Of a DNA stretch of 64,000 nucleotides, positions 8,537 through 18,677 are shown piece by piece. The stretch lies in contig NZ_CP155567.1 of assembly GCF_039696035.1 (NCBI RefSeq), positions 186,001 to 250,000 of the forward strand, read 5' to 3'. Source of the DNA: Microbulbifer sp. SAOS-129_SWC (GTDB lineage: Bacteria > Pseudomonadota > Gammaproteobacteria > Pseudomonadales > Cellvibrionaceae). The stretch's first letter is position 1, and each line of letters opens with the position of its first letter. The position numbers and the translations under genes were made by a program. The notes under the pieces were generated by a model. That model searched no databases, was not told the origin of the DNA, and saw only the letters and a list, made by a program, of their open reading frames with translations.

Positions 8537-9571
8537 TTAAACGACCTCGACCGCGTGGCGCTGCTGCGCGCCCAGCTCGCCGATCGCGGCCAGCTCCAGC
8601 CCCTGCTCGGCGGCGGTAGCGAGAAACTCGGCCTCGCCCTCCGGCGTCACTGCCACCAGCAGGCCGCCGCTGGTCTGCGGGTCGCACAGCAGTAGCCGCT
8701 GCGCTTCAGCGATGGGCGCGATGCGCTCGCCGTAGCTGTCGAAATTGCGCAGCGTGCCGCCGGGCACGCAGCCCTGCGCGAGGTAATACTCGGCGCTGGT
8801 CAGGCGCGGCACCGCGGCGTAATCGATTCGCGCGCTGAGGCCGCTGCCGTCCGCCATTTCCACCAGGTGGCCGAGCAGGCCGAAGCCGGTCACGTCGGTC
8901 ATGGCCTTCACCCCTTGCAGCTGCGCGAAGTGGCTGCCGGCCCTGTTCAGCGTGCACATCCAGTCGCGCGCCACGCCCACATCCGCGTCCCTGAGCTTGC
9001 CCTGTTTTTCCGCGGTGGTGAGGATGCCGATACCCAGCGGTTTGGTCAGGTACAGGCGGCAGCCATCGCTGGCGGTGTCGTTGCGTTTCAGGTGGCTTTT
9101 GTCCACCGCGCCGGTGACGGCGAGGCCGAAGATGGGTTCCGGCGCGTCGATCGAGTGGCCGCCGGCCAGCGGGATGCCGGCCTCATCGCAGATGGCGCGG
9201 CCGCCGCGCATTACCTCGCGCGCCACTTCCGGGGCCAGCTTGTCCACCGGCCAGCCGAGAATCGCGATCGCCATCAGCGGCTTGCCGCCCATCGCGTAGA
9301 CATCGCTGATCGCGTTGGTGGCGGCGATACGGCCGAAGTCGAAGGGGTCGTCGACAATCGGCATAAAGAAATCGGTGGTGGAGATGACCCCGCGCTCCTC
9401 GTCGAACGCGTACACGGCGGCGTCGTCGCGCGAGGCGTTGCCGACCCACAGGCGCGGGTCCAGGTTCTGCGCGCCGCTGCCGGCCAGCATCACTTCCAGC
9501 ACCTTGGGGGAAATCTTGCAGCCGCAGCCGGCGCCGTGGCTGTACTGGGTGAGGCGGATCTGTTCGCTCAT
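8537..9571 (-). CDS. selD: Selenide, water dikinase
   Basis: 344 residues from the ATG at 9571, with AGGAGAG upstream. SelD makes selenophosphate from selenide and ATP, feeding selenocysteine or 2-selenouridine synthesis. [10 protein letters not shown] near residues 13-22 carries Cys at the active position where some homologues use selenocysteine, so no recoding is needed. Further signatures are [36 protein letters not shown] and LAGGHSI. No other selenium gene is in the window. Confidence 0.96.
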   Translation of the reverse strand: MSEQIRLTQYSHGAGCGCKISPKVLEVMLAGSGAQNLDPRLWVGNASRDDAAVYAFDEERGVISTTDFFMPIVDDPFDFGRIAATNAISDVYAMGGKPLMAIAILGWPVDKLAPEVAREVMRGGRAICDEAGIPLAGGHSIDAPEPIFGLAVTGAVDKSHLKRNDTASDGCRLYLTKPLGIGILTTAEKQGKLRDADVGVARDWMCTLNRAGSHFAQLQGVKAMTDVTGFGLLGHLVEMADGSGLSARIDYAAVPRLTSAEYYLAQGCVPGGTLRNFDSYGERIAPIAEAQRLLLCDPQTSGGLLVAVTPEGEAEFLATAAEQGLELAAIGELGAQQRHAVEVV

Positions 9572-9671
9572 GCGCTCTCCTGGGGGCGGTGATCGGAAGG
9601 CGCAGATAATAGCAAAAGTGGCGGCGGTACCGGGCGGTCCCGTTGCCGGGACCGCCGCATTCATGGCCGGA

Positions 9672-11948
9672 TCAGAGCGCGCCGAAGCGCTTGTTGAACT
9701 CCAGGCTCAGGGTGCGCGGGGCGCCGGCGATATAGGTGGGGAAACCGAAGGCGGCACCGGTGTTGCCGGCGTCCATGATGTACTCCTTGTCCAGCAGGTT
9801 GCTCGCCGCCAGGGTCAGGGACCAGTTGCGGTCGCTGGCGGCGACGCCGGCGCGCAGGTTGAGCAGGTCCACCGCATCCTCCTCGAACCGGTTTTCGATA
9901 TCGAAATACACCGACGAGCGATAGCTCCAGCTGCCGCTGCTGGTGAACATCAGGTTGCCGCCGAGCGGCGTCTCGTACAGGTAGCTGAGGGCGCCGGTCA
10001 CTTCCGGCTGCAGGCGGAACTGGTTGCCGGCGTAGGTACCGTTGGCCGAGTTGTCGTCGATACCGGCATCGATATAGGCGGCGTTGGCCAGCAGCTGTAG
10101 CTGGTCGGACACGCTCCAGCGCAGCTCCGCCTCGAGGCCGGTATTGGTGGCCGAGCCGGCGTTTTCGGTGCGGGTCTGACCGCTGTCCTGGTCGACCACG
10201 TTGACCTGGAAGTTCTGGTAATCCTGGTAAAAGGCGGCCAGCGAGTAATCCAGTGCGGTATCCGCCAGGCGGCCCTTGAGGCCGACTTCGTAGTTGTCGA
10301 CCTCCTCCGCCGGCGCGACGCTGGCCGTGCCGGAGGCCATATCGATCACCTCGGAGCGCTCGCCGCGGGACACGGTGCCGTACAGGTTGACGTTGTCGTT
10401 GAGCGAGTACAGCAGGTTGAAGCGCGGCAGCAGTGCGGAGCTGTCGGTGTCGCCGCGCAGGGTTGCGCCGCGGGTGTTCAGTGCCAGGCCGAAGAACAGG
10501 TCGGTCTGGATACCCTGGGCGGCGAGAATCGCGGACGCGGGCAGGGTGCTGGTGTAGCTGGATGCGCGTTTCTCCCGCACCAGGCGCGCGCCGACGGTGG
10601 CTTCCAGTGCGGGCGTGATCTGGTAGGAGACGTCGGCGAACAGGTTCTGGCTGCTGTTGTCGGCACCATTGGCATAGTGGCTCTCGTACGGCACTGCGGC
10701 CAGGACACCGCCGGTCAGCAGGGTGGTGGCGTTCGGTTCGCAGCCGGCGATATTGGCCGCCGCCAGCGCGCCGGCACAGCTCAGGAACAGGCCCTCTTCG
10801 GAGGCGAAGCCGACGAACTGCTCAGCCTGTTCCTCGAAGTAGCTGGCACCGACAAAGCCGTTCAGGCGCTCGCCGCTGAAGTTCAGGCGCAGCTCGTGGC
10901 TGCTCTGGTCGCCGTTGGCATTTTCGGAAAAGTTCAGCATTTCGTAGGCGGTGCCGTCGGCATCGAAGGCCTCGAGCGAATCGTAATCGCGGCGCGCGCC
11001 GATATAGGTCAGGGCCAGCTGGTCGCTGATGTCCCAGGATACGGTCGCGTTGAAGTCTTTCACGGTGCGGTCCACACCGATATCGTTCATGCCCAGCACC
11101 TGGTTGTCCGGCACGCTCAGCGCGGCATCGTCGGTAAACAGCACCGACTTGTTAACGAAGGCGGTGCCCGGGTCGGTGTCTTTGTCGTAGTTGTAAATGA
11201 GGTCGATGGTCAGGTTGTCGCTGGGGGTGATGCGCAGGCTGGGGCGATAGGCGCGGCGGTCGTAGCCGTTCAGGTCGTCCTCGCCGCTGTTGTTCTGCAC
11301 ATAGCCGTCGCGCGCGCGGGACACGAACGCCAGGCGGCCCTGCAGCAGGTCGTTGCCGCCGGTGGTCATGCCCTCGATCTTGCGCATATTGTAGTCGCCG
11401 GCGCCGACGGTGAGTTCCGAGGCAAAATCCTGTTGCGGTTTGGCGGTGATAAAACTCATCGCGCCGATGGAGGCCGCGGTGCCGAACAGGGTCGCCTGCG
11501 GGCCCTTGACCACCTCGATGCGCTCCATGTCGTAGACCTCGAAATAGGACGCGCGCGAGCGCGACACATCGGTGCCGTTCAGGTACACCGATACGCGCGC
11601 CGCGCCGGGTGCGCTGCCGTCGTCGGAGGTGATACCGCGAATCACATAGCCGTTGTTGTTGACGCTCTGCTGCTGCACGACGAGGCCCGGCACCAGGTCC
11701 GACAGGCTGTCGAAGCGGTCGACGCCCAGTTCCTGCAGCGTTTCCCCGTCCAGGCTGCTGATCGTCAGCGGCACGTCCGCGATCGCCTGCTCGCGCTTCT
11801 GCGCGGTGACGATCACTTCTTCCAGGTTCTGCACTGCGTTGTCCGCGGCGGCGGTCTGCGCCTGTGCTTGTGCCTGTGAAAAGGCGACCGCCGAGATCAG
11901 GCAGGCCAGTCGGGACAGCGGGAAAATCCCTTTCGCGATGTTTTTCAT
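9672..11948 (-). CDS. TonB-dependent outer-membrane receptor
   Basis: 758 residues. A signal peptide ends around AQAQAQ, then [10 protein letters not shown] acts as a TonB box leading into a plug domain ([50 protein letters not shown]). The rest is a beta-barrel ending in [12 protein letters not shown]. No STN domain is present, so it is not FecR-coupled. The substrate cannot be told. A LysR gene lies upstream on the same strand, but the 250-base gap and that gene's divergent MFS partner argue against co-regulation. Confidence 0.93.
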   Translation of the reverse strand: MKNIAKGIFPLSRLACLISAVAFSQAQAQAQTAAADNAVQNLEEVIVTAQKREQAIADVPLTISSLDGETLQELGVDRFDSLSDLVPGLVVQQQSVNNNGYVIRGITSDDGSAPGAARVSVYLNGTDVSRSRASYFEVYDMERIEVVKGPQATLFGTAASIGAMSFITAKPQQDFASELTVGAGDYNMRKIEGMTTGGNDLLQGRLAFVSRARDGYVQNNSGEDDLNGYDRRAYRPSLRITPSDNLTIDLIYNYDKDTDPGTAFVNKSVLFTDDAALSVPDNQVLGMNDIGVDRTVKDFNATVSWDISDQLALTYIGARRDYDSLEAFDADGTAYEMLNFSENANGDQSSHELRLNFSGERLNGFVGASYFEEQAEQFVGFASEEGLFLSCAGALAAANIAGCEPNATTLLTGGVLAAVPYESHYANGADNSSQNLFADVSYQITPALEATVGARLVREKRASSYTSTLPASAILAAQGIQTDLFFGLALNTRGATLRGDTDSSALLPRFNLLYSLNDNVNLYGTVSRGERSEVIDMASGTASVAPAEEVDNYEVGLKGRLADTALDYSLAAFYQDYQNFQVNVVDQDSGQTRTENAGSATNTGLEAELRWSVSDQLQLLANAAYIDAGIDDNSANGTYAGNQFRLQPEVTGALSYLYETPLGGNLMFTSSGSWSYRSSVYFDIENRFEEDAVDLLNLRAGVAASDRNWSLTLAASNLLDKEYIMDAGNTGAAFGFPTYIAGAPRTLSLEFNKRFGAL

Positions 11949-12198
11949 GGTGACTCCGGCTCTTTTAATGGGATAAGCAAAGAGCCGGATACTAGAGATG
12001 GATTGATACGCCGCCGTGACTGATTCGTGACAGAACGCTTTCCAGCGAGTGAAAAAGATTGCTTACCCGGCCATGGAGGGCCGGGCCGCGAATCCAGCAA
12101 GCAAGCAAGTAAGTGCTTGATTTGTCGTGGAGGGGTTGCGGACATGTGCCGCAAACCCGGGTTGAAAAATGCCAAGGATGGCATTGTTCAACAACCTG
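11949..12198. other. Intergenic region upstream of the TonB receptor
   Basis: 250 bases carrying the presumed receptor promoter on the minus strand. A run of AGCA/AGTA-type 4-base units lies near 12098-12116. No gene or firm regulatory site was identified. Confidence 0.5.
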
Positions 12199-13086
12199 TT
12201 AGAGATGCAGGCGTCCGTCGATAAATTCGAGGAAGGCGCTGACCCGCGGCGACACGGCCGCGGTGCGGTAGTAAACCGCCTGCACCGGTTCACGTGGATT
12301 GGGGCTCTGCAGTTGGCCGGGCAGTACCTTCTCCAGCCGCCCGGATTCGATATCCCCGCACACCATAAAATTCGACAGCAGCGCGATACCCTGGCCGGCG
12401 AGGCACAGCTGGCGCACTGCCTCGCCGCTGCTGGAGGCGATCTGTGGATGTACCTGCAGCGGCTCGGCAAACGGCAGCAGGTTGAGGTGCGGCGCGTCGG
12501 CGAATCCGATCAGGGTGTGTCGCTCGAGTTGTGCAATTTTGTCCGGCCTGCCGGCTGCAGCGAGGTAGGCGGGGCTGGCGACCAGGTGCAGCGGGCTGCG
12601 CCCGAGCGGGCGCGCGTGCAGGTTGGAGTCGTCCAGGGTGCCGATGCGGATGGCGATATCCGCGCGGCGCTCGAGCAGGTCGATAATGCGCTCGTTGGCG
12701 ATCAGTTCCAGCTGGATTTCCGGGTAGGCGCGGCGGAAGTCCGGTACCAGCGGCACCAGCTGGTGTAGCAGAAACGGGGTGGCGGCATCCACCCGCAGGC
12801 GCCCGGCGGGTCGGCCGCGCTGCGCGCGCAGCTGCTCCTCGGCAGTTTCCAGCTGGTGCAGGCCATCGCGTACTGTCGCCACGAACTGGCGGCCCTCTTC
12901 GGTCAGTTCCACCCGGCGGGTGGTGCGGTTCAGCAGCGTGCTGCCCAGCTCTGCCTCCAGCCGGCTGACGGCGCGCGACACCCGCGCCACCTGGAGTTCG
13001 AGCAGCTGCGCGGCGGCGGAAAAGCCGCCGCTGTCGATCACTGCGAGTAGGATCTGCAGGTCTTCGGTGCGGGAGACTATTGTCAT
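12199..13086 (-). CDS. LysR-family transcriptional regulator
   Basis: 295 residues from the ATG at 13086. The N-terminal winged HTH is clear (LLAVIDSGGFSAAAQLL, VSRAVSRLEAELGSTLLNRTTRRVELTEEG), followed by a periplasmic-binding-like effector domain (GRLRVDAATPFLLHQLVPL, GQGIALLSNFM). It is divergent from an MFS exporter 92 bases away, the standard layout for a LysR regulator controlling its neighbour. The divergent gap contains T-rich/A-rich repeats around CTGTAAAAATC that could be its site. The effector is unknown. Confidence 0.93.
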   Translation of the reverse strand: MTIVSRTEDLQILLAVIDSGGFSAAAQLLELQVARVSRAVSRLEAELGSTLLNRTTRRVELTEEGRQFVATVRDGLHQLETAEEQLRAQRGRPAGRLRVDAATPFLLHQLVPLVPDFRRAYPEIQLELIANERIIDLLERRADIAIRIGTLDDSNLHARPLGRSPLHLVASPAYLAAAGRPDKIAQLERHTLIGFADAPHLNLLPFAEPLQVHPQIASSSGEAVRQLCLAGQGIALLSNFMVCGDIESGRLEKVLPGQLQSPNPREPVQAVYYRTAAVSPRVSAFLEFIDGRLHL

Positions 13087-13178
13087 AACTGTAAAAATCT
13101 TTTGCCTTTGATGCTGTTTTTGTAAAAAGTAGCTGCCGCCATACTCCGCCGCAACCAAATACTGCTGTGGAGTCTGTC

Positions 13179-14372
13179 ATGCCTATCGCCATTCTGGCTT
13201 TGGCGCTCAGCGCCTTTGCCATCGGTACCACCGAGTTCGTGATCGTCGGGCTGGTGCCCACCATCGCCCAGGACCTGGGCGTTTCCCTGCCATCGGCCGG
13301 CCTGCTGGTCAGCCTCTATGCCCTCGGCGTGGCCGTGGGTGCGCCGGTGCTGACCGCGCTGACCGGGCGCTGGAACCGCAAGGCGGTGCTGCTCAGCGTG
13401 ATGACGCTGTTCACGGTCGGCAACCTGCTGGCCTGGCTGGCCCCCGGCTACAGTTCCCTGGTGGTCGCGCGTCTGCTCACCGGCCTGGCCCACGGGGTCT
13501 TCTTCGCCATCGGCTCCACCATCGCCACCAGCCTGGTGAGCAAGGACAGGGAGGCCGGGGCCATCGCACTGATGTTCACCGGGCTGACCGTCGCGCTGGT
13601 TACCGGCGTGCCGCTGGGCACCTGGATCGGCCAGCACTTCGGCTGGCGCGCCACTTTCCTGGCGGTGTCTGCGCTGGGCCTGCTGGCGCTGGTCGGCAGC
13701 GCGCTGCTGGTACCCGGCAACCTGAAGCAATCGGCCCCGGCCACCCTGCGCCAGCAACTGGCGGTACTGACCCAGCCGCGCCTGCTGCTGGTCTATGCGA
13801 TGACCGCGGTGGGTTACGGCGGTACCTTCGTGGCTTTCACCTACCTGGCGCCGATCCTGCAGCAGGTGAGCGGCTTTGCTCCGGGTGCGGTGGGGCTGAT
13901 CATGCTGGTGTACGGCGTGTCGGTAGCGGTGGGCAATATCTGGGGCGGCCGCCTGGCTGATCGCCGCGGACCGGTCAGGGCGCTCAGCCTGATCTTCGCC
14001 GCGCTGGCCGCGGTGCTGGCCCTGTTCACCGCGACCGCCGGCAATCCGGTGACCGCGGTGCTGACGGTGCTGATCTGGGGGGCTTTCGCGTTTGGCAATG
14101 TGCCCGGCCTGCAGGTGTACGTGGTGCAGCTCGCGGAAAAGTTTGCCCCCCAGGCAGTGGACGTGGCCTCCGGGTTGAATATCGCTGCGTTCAATGTCGG
14201 TATTGCGATTGGCTCGGTGCTGGGCGGCGCGGTGATCGAGCACCTGACGCTGATGGATACGCCGTGGATCGGCGCGCTTATTGTGCTGCTGGCGCTGTTC
14301 CTGACGCTGCTGTCCGGTCGCCTCGACCGCCGCGCGGCAAGCGCTGCTACGGTGCCTGCGGGATGTGCCTGA
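13179..14372 (+). CDS. MFS transporter, DHA1 type (AraJ/NepI-like exporter)
   Basis: 397 residues with about 12 membrane segments. The N-terminus IGTTEFVIVGLVPTIAQDLGVS and GVFFAIGSTIA are typical of the DHA1 branch that exports sugars, nucleosides or drugs by proton antiport. The loop 2-3 motif is modified: LTGRWNRKAVLL. I chose the ATG at 13179 with GGAG upstream over an in-frame GTG at 13167. Divergent LysR control is likely. The substrate is not predictable. Confidence 0.9.
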   Translation: MPIAILALALSAFAIGTTEFVIVGLVPTIAQDLGVSLPSAGLLVSLYALGVAVGAPVLTALTGRWNRKAVLLSVMTLFTVGNLLAWLAPGYSSLVVARLLTGLAHGVFFAIGSTIATSLVSKDREAGAIALMFTGLTVALVTGVPLGTWIGQHFGWRATFLAVSALGLLALVGSALLVPGNLKQSAPATLRQQLAVLTQPRLLLVYAMTAVGYGGTFVAFTYLAPILQQVSGFAPGAVGLIMLVYGVSVAVGNIWGGRLADRRGPVRALSLIFAALAAVLALFTATAGNPVTAVLTVLIWGAFAFGNVPGLQVYVVQLAEKFAPQAVDVASGLNIAAFNVGIAIGSVLGGAVIEHLTLMDTPWIGALIVLLALFLTLLSGRLDRRAASAATVPAGCA

Positions 14373-14408
14373 TGCGTGGTCGGGCTTGAGAGTACCGGTG
14401 GCAGTTCG

Positions 14409-15092
14409 CTAGCGGAGATTCACCAGATAGCGGCTGCCGCCCAGCTGCCGCGCCTGCCGCTCGATGGTTGCCGCGCGGCCGCGCACATAGCGCGATGGCC
14501 GCTGCGCGGACATGCGCCGCGGGTTTGGCAGCACGGCTGCGAGCAGCCCGCTCTGCCAGCGGCTCAGGTAGCGCGCGGAGGTGCCGTAAAAGCGCCGCGC
14601 CGCCGCTTCCGCGCCGTACACCCCGTTGCCGAATTCGGCAATATTCAGGTAGACCTCGAGGATGCGCTCCTTCGACCACAACAGCTCCATCAGCAGCGCA
14701 AACCAGGCCTCCAGGCCCTTGCGCACATAGCTGCGGCCATTCCACAGGAACAGGTTCTTGGCCGTCTGCTGGGTAATGGTGCTGGCACCGCGGGTGCGCC
14801 TGCGGTCCTCGCTCAGGGCCTTCTGCAGCGCCGCGAAATCGAAGCCGAAATGATTCGGGAACTTCTGGTCTTCCGCGGCGATCACCGCCATCTGCAGGTG
14901 CGGGGAAATCTGCTCCAGCGGGCGCCACTGCTGTTGTGCCTTGCGGCCGCTGTGCAACTGCCAGGCCTGGATGACGGCGGAGGAGGGCGGGTCTACCCAG
15001 CGCAGGGCCAGGACCAGCAGTGCGGTTGCCAGCGCGAAAGCGGTGCCCAGCCAGAGGGTGTATCTGCAGGTTTGCTTCAATAGTTGCGGCAT
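14409..15092 (-). CDS. mtgA: Monofunctional peptidoglycan glycosyltransferase MtgA
   Basis: 227 residues. One N-terminal membrane anchor (about 10-30) is followed by a GT51 domain that polymerises lipid II into glycan chains. Visible are EDQKFPNHFGFD with the catalytic Glu, RGASTITQQTAKNLFL, KGLEAWFALLMELLW and EVYLNIAEFGNGVYG. There is no transpeptidase domain, which separates it from class A PBPs. It converges with the MFS gene. Length and motifs match the family. Confidence 0.95.
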   Translation of the reverse strand: MPQLLKQTCRYTLWLGTAFALATALLVLALRWVDPPSSAVIQAWQLHSGRKAQQQWRPLEQISPHLQMAVIAAEDQKFPNHFGFDFAALQKALSEDRRRTRGASTITQQTAKNLFLWNGRSYVRKGLEAWFALLMELLWSKERILEVYLNIAEFGNGVYGAEAAARRFYGTSARYLSRWQSGLLAAVLPNPRRMSAQRPSRYVRGRAATIERQARQLGGSRYLVNLR

Positions 15093-15199
15093 TACGAGTG
15101 GCTGCTGGCTGGATTCATCAACACTTTATGATGGTTGTTGGGGCTCGTGGTTCCGGAGAGGTTGCTTGCCGGGCTGATAGGCAAGCTTAACTGGCCTTC

Positions 15200-15250
15200 G
15201 CCCCAGTGGATTAACTCTCTTCGGCCGCTGGTCTCCGGCGGCTGCGCGGC
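15200..15250. repeat. Dispersed copy of the tRNA-Arg-associated repeat
   Basis: GCCCCAGTGGATTAACTCTC and the following bases match, with about four bases in five identical, the unit at 19835 downstream of tRNA-Arg (GCCCCAGAGGATTAGCTCCC and onward through TCTCCGGTGGCTGCGC). It sits in the 209-base gap between mtgA and the MmyB-type regulator, with no tRNA beside it. The gap holds nothing else I can name. Confidence 0.65.
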
Positions 15251-15301
15251 GTGGACTCGCACAGGGTCCGCGATATCGACGCGGCGCGCGATATCGGCAG
15301 T

Positions 15302-16135
15302 TCAGTAGTAGAGGAGCGGGTGCGACAGATCGCCGTCGAGCGCTGCGGACAGGTCGAGCGCATCGCTCTCGGGATAGAGCGTATTGATCACCAGGCGCGG
15401 CTCCGACGCGAAGGAGGCCGGGCCCATGGCGCCCACCGTCAGGTTGACACTGAAAAAGCGCATCAGCCTGCCCCGGTATTCCTGTTCCACCCGGAAACTG
15501 GCCATCGGCTCGAGCCTTGAGGCGATCTGCGCCCAGTCTTCCGGGATGCCCGGATGCGCGGCCAGCTCGCGCACCATCTCCTGGTAAATCGGGTCGTTGG
15601 TCAGCAGCGCCTCCTGCTGGGTATACATCAGGATCATCGCCAGCGTGTGCTGCCAGGAATCCAGCGCGACGCCTGCGGGTGGGCGGCGGAAGACCAATTG
15701 GTAATGGTTTTCCACTCTGGCCAGCGCTTCAGCGCTGACCGACTCGCGGTAAAAGGCAACCCAGCTGCGATTCACCATCAGCAGGCGGCCGTACCGGTCT
15801 GTCAGCACCGCCGGGTAGGGATCCATCGCGCGCAGCGATAGCAGGGTGGCCTTGCGCAGCCACTTGAATGCCGGCGCCTGGAAGTCGACTGCGCGGCTCT
15901 CGGCCAGGTAGCCGGCGGCGAGGCGCAGGTAGTTGCTATCGCGCTCACCCAGATCCAGTGCACGGCTGATAGCACCCACCAGCGCCTCGCTGGGCCGGGC
16001 CTTGCCGTTTTCAAGAAAGCTGATATGGCGGGTGGAGGACTCCAGGCTGAGTGCCAGCGTTTCCTGGCTGACGCCGCGCACCCGTCGCCAGAAACGCAAC
16101 AGGTGGCCGAACGCACTGTAGGCTGTCTCACTCAT
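15302..16135 (-). CDS. XRE-type regulator with MmyB-like ligand-binding domain
   Basis: 277 residues. The N-terminal HTH (about 10-65) reads LLRFWRRVRGVSQETLALSLESSTRHISFLENGKARPS split over its two helices. The rest matches the MmyB-like PAS-type domain (YPAVLTDRYGRLLMVN, FFSVNLTVGAMGP, ESDALDLSAAL), found in regulators thought to bind fatty acids or acyl-CoA. It is divergent from the acyl-CoA dehydrogenase operon at 16289, which suggests control of that operon in response to a lipid. That link is inference. Confidence 0.88.
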   Translation of the reverse strand: MSETAYSAFGHLLRFWRRVRGVSQETLALSLESSTRHISFLENGKARPSEALVGAISRALDLGERDSNYLRLAAGYLAESRAVDFQAPAFKWLRKATLLSLRAMDPYPAVLTDRYGRLLMVNRSWVAFYRESVSAEALARVENHYQLVFRRPPAGVALDSWQHTLAMILMYTQQEALLTNDPIYQEMVRELAAHPGIPEDWAQIASRLEPMASFRVEQEYRGRLMRFFSVNLTVGAMGPASFASEPRLVINTLYPESDALDLSAALDGDLSHPLLYY

Positions 16136-16288
16136 TTCCCTGCCTCAAATGGCCAGCCAGATTTGCCGTGCCGGTGCCTGCTGAACTTGACCCGGGAGGT
16201 CATGGCCGAGTCTAGCAACTCGCCCCACAATACCCAACCGGCCCCAAGCGGCCCACCCCACCCGTCAGTAACAGGAACAAGGTGACCC

Positions 16289-18091
16289 ATGGCAGCACAA
16301 GCGCTCAGCGAACGCGACCTGGCTTTCATGCTCTACGAGCTGTTCGATGCAGAATCCCTCACCAGGCGCCCGCGCTACGCCGACCACAGCCGCGAAACCT
16401 TCGACGCGGCCATCGAAACCGGCAAGACGGTCGCACTGAAACATTTCCTGCCCATCCGGCAGCAAGTGGACATCAACGAACCCACTTTTGACGGCGAGCG
16501 CGTGCACCTGCTGCCGGCAATCAAGCCGGCACTGGACGCGGTCATCGAGGCCGGCCTCGCCGCGCCGGCCACCGATTTTGCAGACGGCGGTATGCAGCTG
16601 CCGCTGATCGTCACCAATGCCGTACAGGCCCATCTGTCGGCGGTGGCCAGCACCACGTTGGGCTACATTTCCCTGACCAACGCCAACGCCAACCTGATCG
16701 AGGCGCACGGCTCACCGGAGCAGGTGGAGAAGTGGGTCAAGCCGATGCGCGAGGGCCGCTTCATGGGCACCATGGCGATGACCGAACCCGGTGCGGGCTC
16801 CGGCCTCGCCGACCTCACCACCACCGCCACCCGCGAGTCCGACGGCAGCTACCGCATCACCGGCAACAAGATCTTCATCTCCGGCGGCGACCACGAGCTC
16901 AGCGACAATATCGTGCACCTGGTGCTCGCCCGCGTGAAGGGTGCGCCCAGGGGCGTGAAGGGGATCTCGCTGTTTATCGTGCCCAAGTTCCTGGTCAACG
17001 AGGATGGCAGTAACGGCGAGCGCAACGACGTGGCCCTGGCCGGGCTGTTCCACAAGATGGGCGGGCGCGGCCACACCTCCACCGCACTCAGCTTCGGCGA
17101 CAAAGACGGGGCCGTGGGCTATCTGGTGGGCGAGGAAAACCGCGGCCTGATGTACATGTTCCACATGATGAACGAGGCGCGCATCATGGTCGGCACCGGC
17201 GCGGCGCTGACCGCCCTGACCGGTTACCAGTACGCCCTCGACTACGCCCGCGAGCGCCCCCAGGGCCGCCTGCTCGTCAACAAGGATCCGGAGTCTTCGC
17301 CGATCAATATCATCGAGCACCCGGACGTGCGCCGCATGTTGCTGACCCAGAAGGCCTACGCCGAGGGCGCCTATGCTCTGTGCCTGTACGGCAGCCAGCT
17401 GGCCGATGACGAGAAGACCGCGGAGACCGAGGAAGCGCGGGCCCACGCGCACACGCTGCTCGATTTCCTCACCCCGATCATCAAGAGCTGGCCGTCGGAA
17501 TACGGCGCGCAGGCCAACAGCCTCGCCATCCAGGTCATGGGCGGACACGGCTATATCAACGAGCACCCGGTGGAGATGTTCTACCGCGACAACCGCCTGA
17601 ACCCGATTCACGAGGGCACCACCGGCATCCAGTCCCTGGACCTGCTCGGGCGCAAGGTGCCGATGAACAAGTTTGCCGGCTACCGCGCGGTGCTCGCGGA
17701 AATGCAGCAGACCATCGAACAGGCGCGCGACAGCGAACTGAGCCTGTTCGCCGGCGACCTGCAGGCCGCGCTGGAGGAGCTGCAGCAGACCACCAGTGCC
17801 GTCCTCGGTGCCACTGCAGAGAAAAATCCCGATCTGGTGTTCTCGAACTCGGTCAGCTACCTGGAAATGTTCGGCCATGTCGTCATCGCCTGGATCTGGC
17901 TGCGCCAGGGCCTCGCCGCCGACGCCGGCCTGCAGCGCAACCCGCATGCGGATGACGAGCACTTCTACCGCGGCAAGCTGCAGGCGCTGCAGTATTTCTT
18001 CCGCTCGGAGCTGCCGAAAATCTACCACTGGTCAAAGCTGGTCAGGGAAGTCGACAGCACCAGCTTCGATATGCGGCCGGAGTGGTTCTGA
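16289..18091 (+). CDS. Acyl-CoA dehydrogenase (long, about 600-residue type)
   Basis: 600 residues, longer than the 380-residue core because a C-terminal domain follows residue 460. It oxidises acyl-CoA to trans-2-enoyl-CoA with FAD. Signatures are AMTEPGAGSGLADLTT (FAD/substrate binding), GGHGYINEHPVEMFYRD and IHEGTTGIQSLDLLGRK. It is first in a three-gene set with a MaoC hydratase and an SDR, giving consecutive beta-oxidation steps, divergent from the MmyB-type regulator. Chain-length preference is unknown. Confidence 0.94.
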   Translation: MAAQALSERDLAFMLYELFDAESLTRRPRYADHSRETFDAAIETGKTVALKHFLPIRQQVDINEPTFDGERVHLLPAIKPALDAVIEAGLAAPATDFADGGMQLPLIVTNAVQAHLSAVASTTLGYISLTNANANLIEAHGSPEQVEKWVKPMREGRFMGTMAMTEPGAGSGLADLTTTATRESDGSYRITGNKIFISGGDHELSDNIVHLVLARVKGAPRGVKGISLFIVPKFLVNEDGSNGERNDVALAGLFHKMGGRGHTSTALSFGDKDGAVGYLVGEENRGLMYMFHMMNEARIMVGTGAALTALTGYQYALDYARERPQGRLLVNKDPESSPINIIEHPDVRRMLLTQKAYAEGAYALCLYGSQLADDEKTAETEEARAHAHTLLDFLTPIIKSWPSEYGAQANSLAIQVMGGHGYINEHPVEMFYRDNRLNPIHEGTTGIQSLDLLGRKVPMNKFAGYRAVLAEMQQTIEQARDSELSLFAGDLQAALEELQQTTSAVLGATAEKNPDLVFSNSVSYLEMFGHVVIAWIWLRQGLAADAGLQRNPHADDEHFYRGKLQALQYFFRSELPKIYHWSKLVREVDSTSFDMRPEWF

Positions 18092-18160
18092 TCCGGCGCC
18101 GGGATGACAGGGCGCAGTGCGCTCACTGCATAACAGAACAAGAGAACGACAGGAGAGACT

Positions 18161-18619
18161 ATGAAGACGGTCAGTAAGCAAGAACTGCTGCAAAGCGTGG
18201 GCAAAACCCTGCAAACCAGCGACTGGTTTACCGTGAACCAGGAGCAGATCAACCTGTTCGCCGAGGTTACCCACGATCACCAGTTCATCCACGTCGATCC
18301 GGAACGCGCCGCGCAGACACCGTTCGGCTCCACCATTGCCCACGGCTTCCTCACCCTGTCGCTGCTGTCGCATTTCGCCGAGGTCTTCAGCCTGCGGGTG
18401 GAAGATATGCAGATGGCGGTCAATTACGGTTTTGACAAGGTGCGCTTTATCGCCCCGGTAAAGGTCGACAGCCGCATCCGCGCACACGCGCGGCTGCTCG
18501 ATGTCAGCGAAAAAAATCCCGGCCAGTTACTGTTGAAAACTGAAGTCACCGTCGAGATCGAGGGCGCGGCAAAGCCCGCGCTGCTGGCCGAGTGGCTCAC
18601 CCTGCAGGTGGCCGGCTGA
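18161..18619 (+). CDS. MaoC-family (R)-specific enoyl-CoA hydratase
   Basis: 152 residues with a single hot-dog fold. FAEVTHDHQFIHVDPERA contains the Asp-His hydratase dyad, and TPFGSTIAHGFLTLSLL is the second conserved block. It would hydrate the enoyl-CoA produced by the upstream dehydrogenase. The start follows AGGAGAGACT. It lies 69 bases after the dehydrogenase and 58 before the SDR, so likely the same transcript. Confidence 0.93.
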   Translation: MKTVSKQELLQSVGKTLQTSDWFTVNQEQINLFAEVTHDHQFIHVDPERAAQTPFGSTIAHGFLTLSLLSHFAEVFSLRVEDMQMAVNYGFDKVRFIAPVKVDSRIRAHARLLDVSEKNPGQLLLKTEVTVEIEGAAKPALLAEWLTLQVAG

Positions 18620-18677
18620 TTCCGACGCGCCGCTCCGTGTAGCTAATCCGCAACGAAAAAACGAGGGAGAGAAGACT

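Noticed and set aside
8537..9571. Selenocysteine in SelD
   Set aside because: The active-site codon encodes Cys (GAGCGCK); there is no in-frame TGA.
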